A stretch of 18,159 nucleotides of DNA from Nocardioidaceae bacterium (GTDB lineage Bacteria > Actinomycetota > Actinomycetes > Propionibacteriales > Nocardioidaceae): NCBI GenBank assembly GCA_020438665.1, contig JAGQUE010000189.1, positions 1 to 18,159 on the forward strand, read 5' to 3'. How positions within the stretch are numbered: position 1 is the stretch's first letter; every line of letters begins with the position of its first letter. A program made the position numbers and the translations under genes. Under the pieces are notes generated by a model that made no database searches, was not told the DNA's origin, and worked only from the letters and a program-made list of their open reading frames with translations. This document shows positions 1-7,453 of this stretch, piece by piece.

Positions 1-101
1 GGTGCCCACCGGTGCAAATACTCAGTCAACCGAGGAAACCTGAACACCAGGGGGTCAATTTTCAACCGGCGGAAAGGGGTCAATTTTGGACCGGCGTTGA
101 C
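1..101. mobile_element. Terminal segment of an IS21-like insertion sequence (element extends left of window)
   Basis: Two near-identical 21-bp units lie in tandem at 51-71 and 76-96, each starting GGGGTCAATTTT and ending ACCGGCG, with a 25-bp period. They are followed by GTTGACA at 95-101. Multiple short repeats just inside a TGT...ACA-type tip are characteristic of IS21-family ends, and this wording is familiar from actinobacterial IS21 elements. The transposase and helper genes would lie to the left, outside the window. No istA or istB coding sequence is visible in these 101 bases. The exact tip at 101 is inferred from the TGACA ending; the matching opposite end cannot be seen. Confidence 0.55.
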
Positions 102-132
102 AGCGACGAAACAAGGCCAACCCGGGGCCAAG

Positions 133-348
133 TCAGGTGACCACACTCATGGTGCAGATCAGCTTCCACTCGCTGTCTGCTGCGCTCAGGCCCCGTCGGG
201 AGATGGTGCGGATACCTCGGTTGTGTTTGATCTGGGCGAAGACGGGCTCGATGCTCGGGGCTCTCTTCTTGTAGGTCTTTCGTCCTTGCCCATGATCTGT
301 GGGAATGGGCCTTCTCATTGCCCATTTGACGAGACGCTTGGCTGACAT
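133..348 (-). pseudogene. C-terminal remnant of an IS1182-like DDE transposase
   Basis: The minus frame ending at the TGA at 133-135 encodes about 70 recognisable residues, including EPVFAQIKHNRGIRTISRRG and, shortly after, SEWKLICT. The E-P-x-F-x-Q-I-K-x-N-R-G core with a following R-R-G and EW-x-L-I-C is the usual C-terminal end of IS1182-type DDE transposases; the Glu is the family's last catalytic acidic residue. The open frame continues further (to 825) but resemblance stops near 348, where an unrelated plus-strand gene begins, so the catalytic N-terminal part is missing. It lies only 31 bp from the IS21-like end, which suggests nested insertion and deletion. It should be inactive. Family assignment is by eye; IS4/IS5-group relatives share parts of this motif. 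Confidence 0.65.
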
Positions 349-357
349 CCTGTGCCC

Positions 358-729
358 ATGGACAACAACAGCACCTCGTCGTCGCCACCGGCGTCGGCGG
401 CATGGTCGCTCGACCGCGCGCAGAGAATCGCCGAGGACCTGAAGGCAGTTAGCGTCGACGCCTGGGCTGAGACATGGCATGACCCGGAGGCCGACGCGGA
501 GGACATCTATCTCAGCATTCACGCACCGCTCAAGGTGGGTGATCCAATCTGGACGGTCACGGTCTGGCACGACCGAGAGACGTGGAGGGTGGACACGGGA
601 TCTGCTGACCAGAGCAACGCCTTCGGCGTTCGGAGCTTGGACGATCTCGACGCCCCAACGGATTCCCAGCTGGTCGGACTGTTGCTCGCGGAGGCAAGCG
701 CCGCGTGGGAGGTCTACGATCCGCAGTAG
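358..729 (+). CDS. Hypothetical protein (123 aa)
   Basis: I do not recognise this protein. The product is acidic, with a Ser/Pro-rich N-terminus (about residues 4-14), then a helical stretch, then a beta-like segment around PIWTVTVWHDRETWRV (about residues 62-77), and a helical C-terminus ending YDPQ. ATG at 358 is taken as the start; an in-frame GTG lies two codons upstream at 352. No convincing ribosome binding site is present, and the IS1182-like remnant begins at once upstream, so the native 5' region may have been replaced or the gene may be 5'-truncated. It converges on the AAA+ ATPase gene with only 10 bp between stop codons. Coding character is supported by strong G/C preference in third positions. 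Confidence 0.6.
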   Translation: MDNNSTSSSPPASAAWSLDRAQRIAEDLKAVSVDAWAETWHDPEADAEDIYLSIHAPLKVGDPIWTVTVWHDRETWRVDTGSADQSNAFGVRSLDDLDAPTDSQLVGLLLAEASAAWEVYDPQ

Positions 730-739
730 TGCAGCCTGG

Positions 740-2176
740 TCAGGGCTGACGGGGGGCCGCTGGCCCGTCCTCGGGTGGTTCGGCGGGCGGGGTCTGGGAG
801 GCGTCCACGGCCTGATCGGCGTCACGTTGGATGGCGGCGCGTTGCAAGATCAGCGACCTGACCTGGTCGTCAGTCAAGGCGGCGTCGGCGCTAGTTCGGC
901 GGTCGACGTACTTGTCCCGAGCGCCGGCCATGTCGACCAGGGTCGGCAGGTTGTGTGCGTCAATGTCGACCTCGCGGTACCGGAAAGGCGCGTAGGTCGC
1001 GATCATTGGCTGGGCGAGCGCTACCCAGCCGTCGCGGGGAGCGAAGATCTCGCCCTTGTCGATGAGCGATTCTCGGGTCTCGGAGAGTCCGGTGGTCTTT
1101 CGGCCGAGCATCGCGGCGATCTTCCCGCTCTGGGCTTCACCACCGGCGAGGGCTAGTGCGGTGATGTAGGCGCGCTGAACCGGTCCGAGGACGGCCCAGC
1201 GGTCATCGAAGTACATGCGCGCGATCTCGGCTCGCGCGTCGGGTACGGCTGTCTCGACGTCGTCGGCCTCGACGAGGGGTCCGGCCGCTCGGGTCCAGGT
1301 GGCGGCCGCGAGCGCCTGGAGGTGGGCGGGGTAACCGCCGGTCTCGGCGGTGACAACCGCGACGGCCTCGGGAGTCCAGTCGCAGCCGTGCTCCTGGGCG
1401 GGTTCGCGCAGGGCGCGCTCGGTGTCGGTTGGCTTGAGGTGGGCGGAGAGTTCTTCGAAGACGAAGAGGCGAGAGGGGTTGCTGATCCGCGGTTTGGGCT
1501 CTTGCTTGTTGAGAGGGCCGATCATCTCTTTGCTGGTGTTGGGCAGGCCGGCGGCGATGAACGCCACTGGCGCGTCGCTGGCGAAGTTGTTGAGGTGGTT
1601 CAGGATCGCGCCGATGGTGCGGATGTCGGCTGGTGCCGCGGCTTGGAGTTCGTCGATCGCGATCACCACTCCCCCGCGGCCGTCGTTGCGTCGCTGCTCG
1701 GCGCGAGCGAGGTCCGCCACGGCGCGGGCGATGGCGCTGGCGTTGTAGGGGTCGGCGGCCCGGTCGCCTGCTGGGGCGGAGTCCGGGGCGTTGGCGACCT
1801 CGAGGCTCACGGGACCGAGGCCGATGCTGCCCGAGAGTCGGGACAGGAGGCGGGCTGCCTTGGTCCAGGTGTCGGCTGTGTTGGCGGCGTATGCCTCGGC
1901 CGCGGAGGCGAGGGCGGCGGCGAGGGTGGTGTCTGGGGTGGCTTGGAACTCCAGGCGGGCGTAGCCGGCCTTCTCACAGGCGTTGAGGCAGGCCTTCATG
2001 GTGACGGTCTTTCCGACGCCGCGGTGGCCGGTCAGGACCAGGTCGCGGGCGCGGGGTCGCCCCTTGGCCGAGAGACCTGCGAGCATGGTGCGCCAGCTGT
2101 CGATGATGTGCTCACGGCCGGGCAGTCGGTCGTCCTCAGGGAGGTGCCCCGCGCCGGGCGAGTAGATCTGCTCCAC
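740..2176 (-). CDS. AAA+ family ATPase (ORC/Cdc6-like or AAA_16-like), 478 aa
   Basis: This is a soluble P-loop ATPase. Walker A is GHRGVGKT at residues 50-57, Walker B is VVIAIDE at 170-176, a sensor-1-like segment VAFIAAGLPN is at 204-213, and TGGYPAHLQ at about 279-287 is the sensor-2/lid motif common in archaeal-type and Cdc6/AAA_16 ATPases. The part after about residue 320 probably holds a winged-helix domain, and the last 40 residues are Pro/Ala-rich and probably disordered. The GTG start at 2176 has a perfect AGGAGG six bases upstream. It is transcribed away from the 2423-3672 gene, so the two share a 246-bp regulatory region. Such ATPases serve DNA loading, transposition targeting or STAND-type signalling; which applies here is not shown. 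It carries no visible effector domain, so a partner would be needed if it belongs to a defence system. Confidence 0.85.
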   Translation of the reverse strand: MEQIYSPGAGHLPEDDRLPGREHIIDSWRTMLAGLSAKGRPRARDLVLTGHRGVGKTVTMKACLNACEKAGYARLEFQATPDTTLAAALASAAEAYAANTADTWTKAARLLSRLSGSIGLGPVSLEVANAPDSAPAGDRAADPYNASAIARAVADLARAEQRRNDGRGGVVIAIDELQAAAPADIRTIGAILNHLNNFASDAPVAFIAAGLPNTSKEMIGPLNKQEPKPRISNPSRLFVFEELSAHLKPTDTERALREPAQEHGCDWTPEAVAVVTAETGGYPAHLQALAAATWTRAAGPLVEADDVETAVPDARAEIARMYFDDRWAVLGPVQRAYITALALAGGEAQSGKIAAMLGRKTTGLSETRESLIDKGEIFAPRDGWVALAQPMIATYAPFRYREVDIDAHNLPTLVDMAGARDKYVDRRTSADAALTDDQVRSLILQRAAIQRDADQAVDASQTPPAEPPEDGPAAPRQP

Positions 2177-2195
2177 GGTCGTCCTCCTATATCTG

Positions 2196-2231
2196 CCTAT
2201 AACTTACCCTGTTAGACGCCTAGTTTATAGG
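2196..2231. promoter_or_regulatory. AT-rich inverted repeat beside the AAA+ ATPase start
   Basis: CCTATAA (2196-2202) and TTATAGG (2225-2231) form a perfect 7-bp inverted repeat with a 22-bp spacer, in an unusually AT-rich patch (2186-2240) of an otherwise GC-rich region. The TATAGG hexamer occurs three times on the minus strand here. The patch sits 20-55 bp upstream of the ATPase GTG, where a promoter and operator would be expected. Assigning it as an operator is inference; no regulator gene is identifiable nearby. Confidence 0.45.
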
Positions 2232-2422
2232 TTCTTATGGGTCCAGGCGGTCAGCAACGTTCCGGTTCGTCGGCGATGTCCGTGCGGGGCGACCTGTCGT
2301 GGCCCGGGCCGTCTTCCAGATGCCCGGGTGCTGGTCGGTGCACGCAACTAGCATCGGCGGAGAACGCCCATCCCTCGCGGAACTCGGGTCTCACCTGCCT
2401 GCCCACCCTTCAGGAGAGAACG

Positions 2423-2617
2423 ATGGACGACGAGATTCAGTTGATCAGTGACGGCTCCGGTGTGGCCGTGATCGGTGATTCAGCTGCGGTCGAGCGGTTC
2501 CTCGCTGCTGAGGGGCTGCCTTCGAAGGATCTGGGTCTGCCGAAGGCGCGCCGCGTCCTGGGGACGGGGCGGCGCAGGCGGGCTCGGAGATCGCGGCCAA
2601 CTCGGGGCGGTGGGTGA
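2423..2617 (+). CDS. N-terminal part of a frameshifted helix-rich protein
   Basis: The ATG at 2423 is preceded by AGGAGAG with a 6-base spacer, so initiation here is convincing. The first ~49 residues are ordinary, from MDDEIQLISDG through SKDLGLP to VLGTG. After that this frame turns into an Arg-rich tail that ends at 2617, which looks like out-of-frame translation. From about 2569 the next frame reads GAAQAGSEIAANSGRW and runs straight into the large downstream frame. One extra G in the four-G run at 2566-2569 would join the two parts into a 416-aa protein. The stop overlaps the GTG at 2614, but the protein-like sequence in the other frame upstream of that GTG argues against two separate genes. 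Sequencing error, real mutation and slippage cannot be told apart here. Confidence 0.6.
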   Translation: MDDEIQLISDGSGVAVIGDSAAVERFLAAEGLPSKDLGLPKARRVLGTGRRRRARRSRPTRGGG

Positions 2618-3672
2618 AGCTGACCGAGGAGTCGGCCCAGATGGTCAAGAAGTACGGCCTGATGGAGAGCAAGACGCCGGGCGTGAGCCACGCGATGGTC
2701 GGCAAGCCTGGCGACATCAAGTCGTGGCTGCAGATCGCCAAGGGGCCGGGTGCGGCAGCGGCCAACCCGGCGCTGCTGGCTGGCGCGGCCGGGTTGATGG
2801 CACAGCTGGCGATGCAGCAGGCGATGGATGAGATCACTGACTACCTCGCCGTGATCGACGAGAAGCTCGATGACGTTCTGCGCGCTCAGAAGGACTCGGT
2901 TCTGGCGCAGATGATCGGGATCGGCCTCCAGATCGAGGAGGCCATGACGATCAGGAGTCACGTCGGCCGGGTGAACGAGGTGACCTGGTCGAAGGTCCAA
3001 GCCACCTCCGGGACGATCGCGGACACGCAGGCGTACGCGCTGCTGCAGCTCGACGCCTTGGCAGAGAAGCTGGAGAACAAGACGAAGGTCGGCGATCTCG
3101 CCGAGGCGGCCAAGGCAGCGGAGTCCAAGGCGCGCGAGTGGCTCGTCGTCCTGGCCCGGTGCTTCCAGCTCCAGGACGCGATCGCCGTCCTCGAGCTCGA
3201 TCGCGTCCTGGAGACCGCCCCGGAGGACGTTGACGGGCACAGGGTCGGACTGAGGGCAGCACGTGAGGAGCGGCTCGCCACCATCTCCAAGAGCACCGAG
3301 CAGCTGATGACGCGGCTCGACGCCGCGGCGGCGCTCGCCAACACGAAGGTGCTCGCCCATCCGTCGAAGTCCCGCACGGTGGTCCACTCGCGCAACCAGG
3401 TCGGGACGGCGGTGGTCGACTTCCAGGGACTGCTCGGCATCGAGTCGGGCCGTCAGACGGTGGAGGCACGCCGCTGGACCGAGGCCGCCGCGGCGGTCCG
3501 TGACCGGGCACGCGATGCCGGCGCCGAGCGCGTCGACGCCGCAAGGAGGTTCGGCGTCGACTCCCGCGACCGCGCGCGATCGGCAACAACCAGGCTCTCG
3601 GGCGAGATCGCGCAGCGGACCCGCCGGCGCGGTGGCCGCGATCAGGGCGCCGTCGACGACACGGACGAGTGA
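2614..3672 (+). CDS. Helix-rich hypothetical protein, main part of the frameshifted gene
   Basis: This frame carries most of the product (about 350 residues). It holds a small hydrophobic Ala/Leu segment (NPALLAGAAGLMAQLAMQ, about residues 50-67 from 2614), then a charged helix (DEITDYLAVIDEKLDDVLRAQ), and then long alternating Ala/Glu/Lys/Leu stretches typical of helical bundles or coiled coils. The C-terminus is Arg-rich and ends in an acidic tail. No catalytic motif is visible. I recall similar actinobacterial proteins of unknown function that begin with the MDDEIQLISDG-type segment encoded upstream at 2423, but no named family. It is followed 31 bp later by the DUF6011-like gene and is divergent from the AAA+ ATPase. 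A hydrophobic segment before a long helix could mean membrane association; that is inference. Confidence 0.7.
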   Translation: MKLTEESAQMVKKYGLMESKTPGVSHAMVGKPGDIKSWLQIAKGPGAAAANPALLAGAAGLMAQLAMQQAMDEITDYLAVIDEKLDDVLRAQKDSVLAQMIGIGLQIEEAMTIRSHVGRVNEVTWSKVQATSGTIADTQAYALLQLDALAEKLENKTKVGDLAEAAKAAESKAREWLVVLARCFQLQDAIAVLELDRVLETAPEDVDGHRVGLRAAREERLATISKSTEQLMTRLDAAAALANTKVLAHPSKSRTVVHSRNQVGTAVVDFQGLLGIESGRQTVEARRWTEAAAAVRDRARDAGAERVDAARRFGVDSRDRARSATTRLSGEIAQRTRRRGGRDQGAVDDTDE

Positions 3673-3703
3673 TGTCCCACCGGTCACGCCCGGCGGTGGT
3701 GTG

Positions 3704-4654
3704 ATGGCGAAGCGGAAGGCAGCCAGCACGCGGCGGATCGCGAATCAGGCCGCACGGACGCGGCTGTTGCACAAGGTGATCGGCGACGATGCCCGCGTCC
3801 TTCTGCTCCGCTATCGCGAGGTCGACGTAGAGGACCTCGGCAAGGTTCTCGCGCGAGCGCACTCCACCTCTGCCGACGAGGTGCAGACCGCCCTGATGAA
3901 CGACCCGCGGTTCGAGCTATCGGAGTCCACGGTGGTCCTAGCCGGAAACGCCAAGCGGGCACGGGCCACCACGGCGGGCAAGCCTCGGCCGGCGGCCACG
4001 TTGGTCGACGACGTCCGATTCATCCTGACCGAGACCGACACCGATCGGCTGGTGGTCACCGCAGCGGAGGGCGAGAGCGTCCGGGTCTTGCGGTGCGACT
4101 TCGTCCGCGGTGATCGGGGCGATGAGATCTGGATCGCCTGGGCCGCCACGGATGCAGCGGAGTGGCGGGCTGCCGCCCAGGAGGGTGCCTGGTCGCTCGG
4201 CGCCGGCTGGAAGCTGCCGCTGGTCCGCGCGGCCGAAGCGCCTGATGGTCACCCGCCGGTGCTCGTGTTCCGCGAGCGGTCCGCGGACGACGCTGCGCAG
4301 CGCGTTCAGGCCGTGCTGACGAGCGTCTGGGGCCGGTCGAGCGGGAGCGCCCGGCTGGAGAAGGTGGCGTGCACGCCGGCCGAGCTCGAGCGGCGCGTGC
4401 TGGGTGAGCAGACGGTTCGCCGGCTGGTCACGCGGGCGACGTCGCGGGGTGTCGCTGTCCGGACGTGCGAGCGGTGTGGGCAGCCGCTGTCGGATCCGGC
4501 GAGCGTGGCGGTGGGCATCGGGCCCGAGTGCCGGAAGTACTACTCGGCTGAGATCTTGCGGGCGGTGAAAGCACGCAGCGTCGTGCTGCCCAAGTCCTCG
4601 GCGCGCAAGCCCACGGCCTGGATCCAGGCGATGCGGGAGTGGCTAGCGCCCTAG
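3704..4654 (+). CDS. Hypothetical protein with C-terminal DUF6011-type Cys motif (316 aa)
   Basis: The N-terminal 60 residues are basic and then helical; a middle region (about 100-215) alternates beta-like segments and contains many Trp residues (IWIAWAATDAAEW, SLGAGW). The C-terminal motif CERCGQPLSDPASVAVGIGP followed by EC places Cys at 255, 258 and 276, with the G-I-G-P-E-C signature of the DUF6011 small zinc-binding-like domain, which labels otherwise diverse actinobacterial proteins. ATG 3704 is chosen because the frame upstream overlaps the previous gene; GTG 3701 is an alternative. It sits between the frameshifted helical gene and the CoiA-like gene on the same strand, probably in one transcription unit. 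The Cys motif suggests nucleic-acid or protein binding, but the biochemical role is unknown. Confidence 0.75.
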   Translation: MAKRKAASTRRIANQAARTRLLHKVIGDDARVLLLRYREVDVEDLGKVLARAHSTSADEVQTALMNDPRFELSESTVVLAGNAKRARATTAGKPRPAATLVDDVRFILTETDTDRLVVTAAEGESVRVLRCDFVRGDRGDEIWIAWAATDAAEWRAAAQEGAWSLGAGWKLPLVRAAEAPDGHPPVLVFRERSADDAAQRVQAVLTSVWGRSSGSARLEKVACTPAELERRVLGEQTVRRLVTRATSRGVAVRTCERCGQPLSDPASVAVGIGPECRKYYSAEILRAVKARSVVLPKSSARKPTAWIQAMREWLAP

Positions 4655-4725
4655 CAAAGGCCGGGCGACTATCGCGGGATTCTGACCGGACCGGAAGTGT
4701 CGGCGGTCTCGTGCAGGATCCGGGC

Positions 4726-5907
4726 GTGGACCTCCACGCGTTCCTCGACGACGACCCGCGCCAGGTGTGGGCGCTGGATCGCGTCACCGGCGCGTCGGTC
4801 TACCTCGAGGACGGCGACGCGCAGGCGCTGCGGCCGAGGACCCGCTCCGACCTCCGCTGCCCCTACCCCGACTGCGTCGGCGCGATCACGACCGTCGGCG
4901 GAGAGAAGCGGCATCATTTTCGGCACCTGACGGACACGACGCATCCGGGCGGACCTGAGTCGCTGCATCATGTCGAGTCGAAGCTCATGATCGCGGACTG
5001 GTTCCGTCGGAACGCGACCGGCGCCCGGATCCAGATCGAGTCCGCGGTGGCAGGCACCGATCGGCGCGCGGACGTGCTGGTGGCGCCACTCGACGGTCGC
5101 CCGCTGGCCGTCGAGGTCGAGTACAAGTCGTTCACGATCGAGGCAGCGCTCGCGAAGCGGGCGGACTACCAGGCAGCGGGAGTCGACTGCCTGTGGCTGC
5201 TGGGGCATTCGCGCGTCCGAGCGTGGCCCGACGAGTCCGGGCGGGTACAGCTACCCGCTTTCGCCGCTGTCCTGGTCGAGGACGGGGCGCGGCTGCTGGT
5301 GGTCAATCCGTCGACGCGCGAGATCGGGACGCTGGGCAACCACGCCAACGTAGAAGCCCGCTACGCCGGCGAGCACACGACGGCTCGGATCTCGATCGCA
5401 CCCCTCGCCGAGTGCTGGCACGAGACGGCAACGACCAACCGGTTCATCGGCACACCAGCCGATCTTCGGCACGACGCGACAGCCCGCGAGTTGGCCGCCC
5501 AGCTCGCGGCTCAGCGGGCGGCTCAGCCTCCGCCTCGCCGGCCAGGCTTCGACTGGCCCCGCCAGCCGCCCCTCCCCCGGCCTGAGGGTGCAGCCGAGCA
5601 GTCACGTCGCCAAACGAACGGTGCCGCGGCCGATGCGCTCGAGGTGCCCCAAGCTTGGAAGGCCGCGATCTTCGCCAGCTGTGTGGAGGGAAAGCCGAAC
5701 TGGTCTGTCTTCACCTGGAGCGACATCACCCGGGCAGTCGCACGGACCGGGACCAGGGCCGCGGGCCGATGGTCATCGGCAGAGTTCGAGGGCGTGCGCG
5801 CGTGGCTCGAACTTCTGGAGGCCGAGGGCTGGATCTTCGTGGTCTCGCCGAAGGAGTTCGCCGCCAGCGGGAAGCAGCGCCCCGTAGCTCAAGGGCAACT
5901 CTTCTAA
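4726..5907 (+). CDS. CoiA-like nuclease-fold protein (PD-(D/E)XK), 393 aa
   Basis: The first 165 residues follow the competence protein CoiA pattern: CPYPDC zinc-knuckle-like pair (Cys45, Cys50), HHFRH at 63-67, then PESLHHVESK at 77-86, RRADVLVA with Asp116, and AVEVEYKS with Glu132-x-Lys134. Asp116...Glu132-x-Lys134 fits a PD-(D/E)XK active site. Residues 285-320 are Pro/Arg-rich and probably a linker. The last ~70 residues form a helical, winged-helix-like domain ending QGQLF. I chose GTG 4726, with AGGA seven bases upstream. The frame stays open back to GTG 4639, but codons between 4639 and 4711 are rich in A/T-ending forms unlike the rest, so that part is probably not translated; GTG 4711 is the other candidate. 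CoiA is known from DNA uptake in firmicutes; relatives in actinomycete islands probably serve elsewhere, possibly in DNA processing or defence. Confidence 0.75.
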   Translation: MDLHAFLDDDPRQVWALDRVTGASVYLEDGDAQALRPRTRSDLRCPYPDCVGAITTVGGEKRHHFRHLTDTTHPGGPESLHHVESKLMIADWFRRNATGARIQIESAVAGTDRRADVLVAPLDGRPLAVEVEYKSFTIEAALAKRADYQAAGVDCLWLLGHSRVRAWPDESGRVQLPAFAAVLVEDGARLLVVNPSTREIGTLGNHANVEARYAGEHTTARISIAPLAECWHETATTNRFIGTPADLRHDATARELAAQLAAQRAAQPPPRRPGFDWPRQPPLPRPEGAAEQSRRQTNGAAADALEVPQAWKAAIFASCVEGKPNWSVFTWSDITRAVARTGTRAAGRWSSAEFEGVRAWLELLEAEGWIFVVSPKEFAASGKQRPVAQGQLF

Positions 5908-5917
5908 ACAAACTCGG

Positions 5918-5935
5918 TAACTAGTTGACTAGTTA
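5918..5935. promoter_or_regulatory. Perfect 18-bp palindrome, probable operator
   Basis: TAACTAGTTGACTAGTTA consists of 8-bp perfect inverted arms around TG. It lies between the CoiA-like stop (5907) and the ATG at 5960, directly upstream of a four-gene operon. It contains TTGACT, which could serve as a -35 element, so a bound repressor would cover it. No second copy is visible in the window, and the cognate regulator is not identifiable here. Confidence 0.6.
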
Positions 5936-5959
5936 GTGAGTCAGGAGCAAACTGAGGCC

Positions 5960-7453
5960 ATGAGCGAGAACTCCCATCAGCCGCCCGGTGTCGGGCAGCC
6001 GCGCGAGGTAGCGGCCGTTCGGATCCGGCTCGGCGCGGACCGTCCGGCGCCCCAGCCCGATCCACTCGGCCGGCAGCGGATCGGCTTCGCCGACGGTGTC
6101 AGCGGCTACGAACTGTGGGAACGCGGCCGCGGCGTGTGGAAGGCGAAGCTGCCCAACGTCGCAGCTGCCGACCTCGCGCTCCTGGTCCATGAGGACCACG
6201 TAGTCGGTGTCGGCTCCGTCGACGGCGTCGCCTTCCATGAGGACCGCGTCGCGATCAGCGGCGTTCCGCTGCTGCAGCATCCCCTGATCGGGCAACCGGA
6301 CCCGCTGCCCAACAAGTCACGCAACCCGATCGCCTACGGCACGGTCCACACCATCCCCTCATCGGCGTACCGGTCGGCCGCACAGGGAGTGCAGCGGCCC
6401 TATGAGGACGTCTTCGCCGACGCCGTCCGCGTGCTGACCGAGGCCGCCCGGCTACGACGCGCGGTCTACCAGCCGGCCGCGACCGGCCGCGGCTACGCGG
6501 TCCACCCCACCGAGACCGAGCCCGCGGACTGGGCCGAGTTCGTCTGCCTGGCCCTGGCCGGAGCAGCAGCCAATGTCGGTGGCATCGAGACCGCTCTGCA
6601 GGGACGTCCCGGCTCCTGGGAAGCCGCCCGCGTGCGGGACCTGCTCACCTCGCAGATCGGCGACGAGGAGGAGAACCTCCTGCGCTACCGCACCGAGCCG
6701 TTGCGGATCGTGCTGACGGCCGACCCCGATCTGGACTGGCTCGAGGAGCTGTATGAGGAGTCCTACGAGCAGTTCCAGATGCGCGCCGAGGAAGCTGCCG
6801 CGCAGTTCCCGGTCGATGCCCACACGTGGCGGTTCGGCAACGTCCGCAGCGACGGCCGTCCGGCCGGCGAAGCCGACCGACAGTGGACCGGCAACCCGTT
6901 CACCGGTGAGTTCGTGTGCGAGGACCCCGACGCCCCGTCGTTCGAGGAGGCCGTCGCGCGGTTCAAGGACGACCTGCGTGCCAAGGGAGCACCCGAGGCC
7001 GTGATCGCCACCATGCCGAGCGAGCTGACGATCTCCTTCCCCGTCTCCAAGACCGATGAGGACCGCGAGGCACTCGTACGGCTTGAGCGGCTGGCCGACG
7101 AGGCCGCCGCACCGTTCGAGGAGGTCATCGACGAGCTCGGCCGGCAGCGTGACCGCGAGATCGCCGAGTACAACGAGCGGCTCCACGACACCATCCGCCG
7201 CGAGGCGGCACGGCGCTTCCCGAACGTCCCCGTCGAGATCGTCGTCGTGTCCTCCGGTGAGTGGCTCGCCCAGCACGCCACCTACGACAGCCTGGAGGAC
7301 CAGTTGGTCGAGTACGCCCGGGACCACACGCCACTGCCCGGCTCGGGCCTGGCCCCGGTCGACTACCCCTCGGTCGACTCCGCCGCGATCCTGGAGACTG
7401 AGCGCGCCGCGGGCCGGCTCCCCCACCTTCGTCTGCAGCGGGAGTTGCCGTGA
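5960..7453 (+). CDS. Hypothetical protein (497 aa), first gene of a four-gene operon
   Basis: I do not recognise a family. Residues 1-130 are Gly/Val-rich and beta-like (VSGYELWERGRGVWKAKLP, HVVGVGSVDGVAF), ending near NKSRNPIAYG at about 120-130, and could be a small substrate- or nucleic-acid-binding domain. Residues 150-230 are helical. Residues 370-440 are a highly charged helix (EALVRLERLADEAAAPFEE, IDELGRQRDREIAEYNERLH) likely to form a coiled coil. No signal peptide or membrane segment is seen. ATG 5960 is chosen over the in-frame GTG 5936, which abuts the palindrome; CAGGAG (5942-5947) is a somewhat distant ribosome binding site. The stop overlaps the next start as GTGA (7450-7453), implying translational coupling. 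Confidence 0.75.
   Translation: MSENSHQPPGVGQPREVAAVRIRLGADRPAPQPDPLGRQRIGFADGVSGYELWERGRGVWKAKLPNVAAADLALLVHEDHVVGVGSVDGVAFHEDRVAISGVPLLQHPLIGQPDPLPNKSRNPIAYGTVHTIPSSAYRSAAQGVQRPYEDVFADAVRVLTEAARLRRAVYQPAATGRGYAVHPTETEPADWAEFVCLALAGAAANVGGIETALQGRPGSWEAARVRDLLTSQIGDEEENLLRYRTEPLRIVLTADPDLDWLEELYEESYEQFQMRAEEAAAQFPVDAHTWRFGNVRSDGRPAGEADRQWTGNPFTGEFVCEDPDAPSFEEAVARFKDDLRAKGAPEAVIATMPSELTISFPVSKTDEDREALVRLERLADEAAAPFEEVIDELGRQRDREIAEYNERLHDTIRREAARRFPNVPVEIVVVSSGEWLAQHATYDSLEDQLVEYARDHTPLPGSGLAPVDYPSVDSAAILETERAAGRLPHLRLQRELP

Noticed and set aside
2437..3729. 430-aa minus-strand frame across the frameshifted gene
   Set aside because: It could suggest the plus gene is false, but its sequence is His/Arg/Leu-rich with no protein-like pattern, whereas the plus frames carry a good ribosome binding site and helical periodicity.
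4639..4725. Extended N-terminus of the CoiA-like protein
   Set aside because: Codons here often end in A or T, unlike the gene body, and GTG 4726 has a better-placed ribosome binding site.
6452..7426. 324-aa open frame on the minus strand opposite the 497-aa gene
   Set aside because: Its Gly/Val/Leu/Arg-rich, motif-free composition is typical of the antisense of a high-GC gene; the plus frame has the operon context and overlaps.
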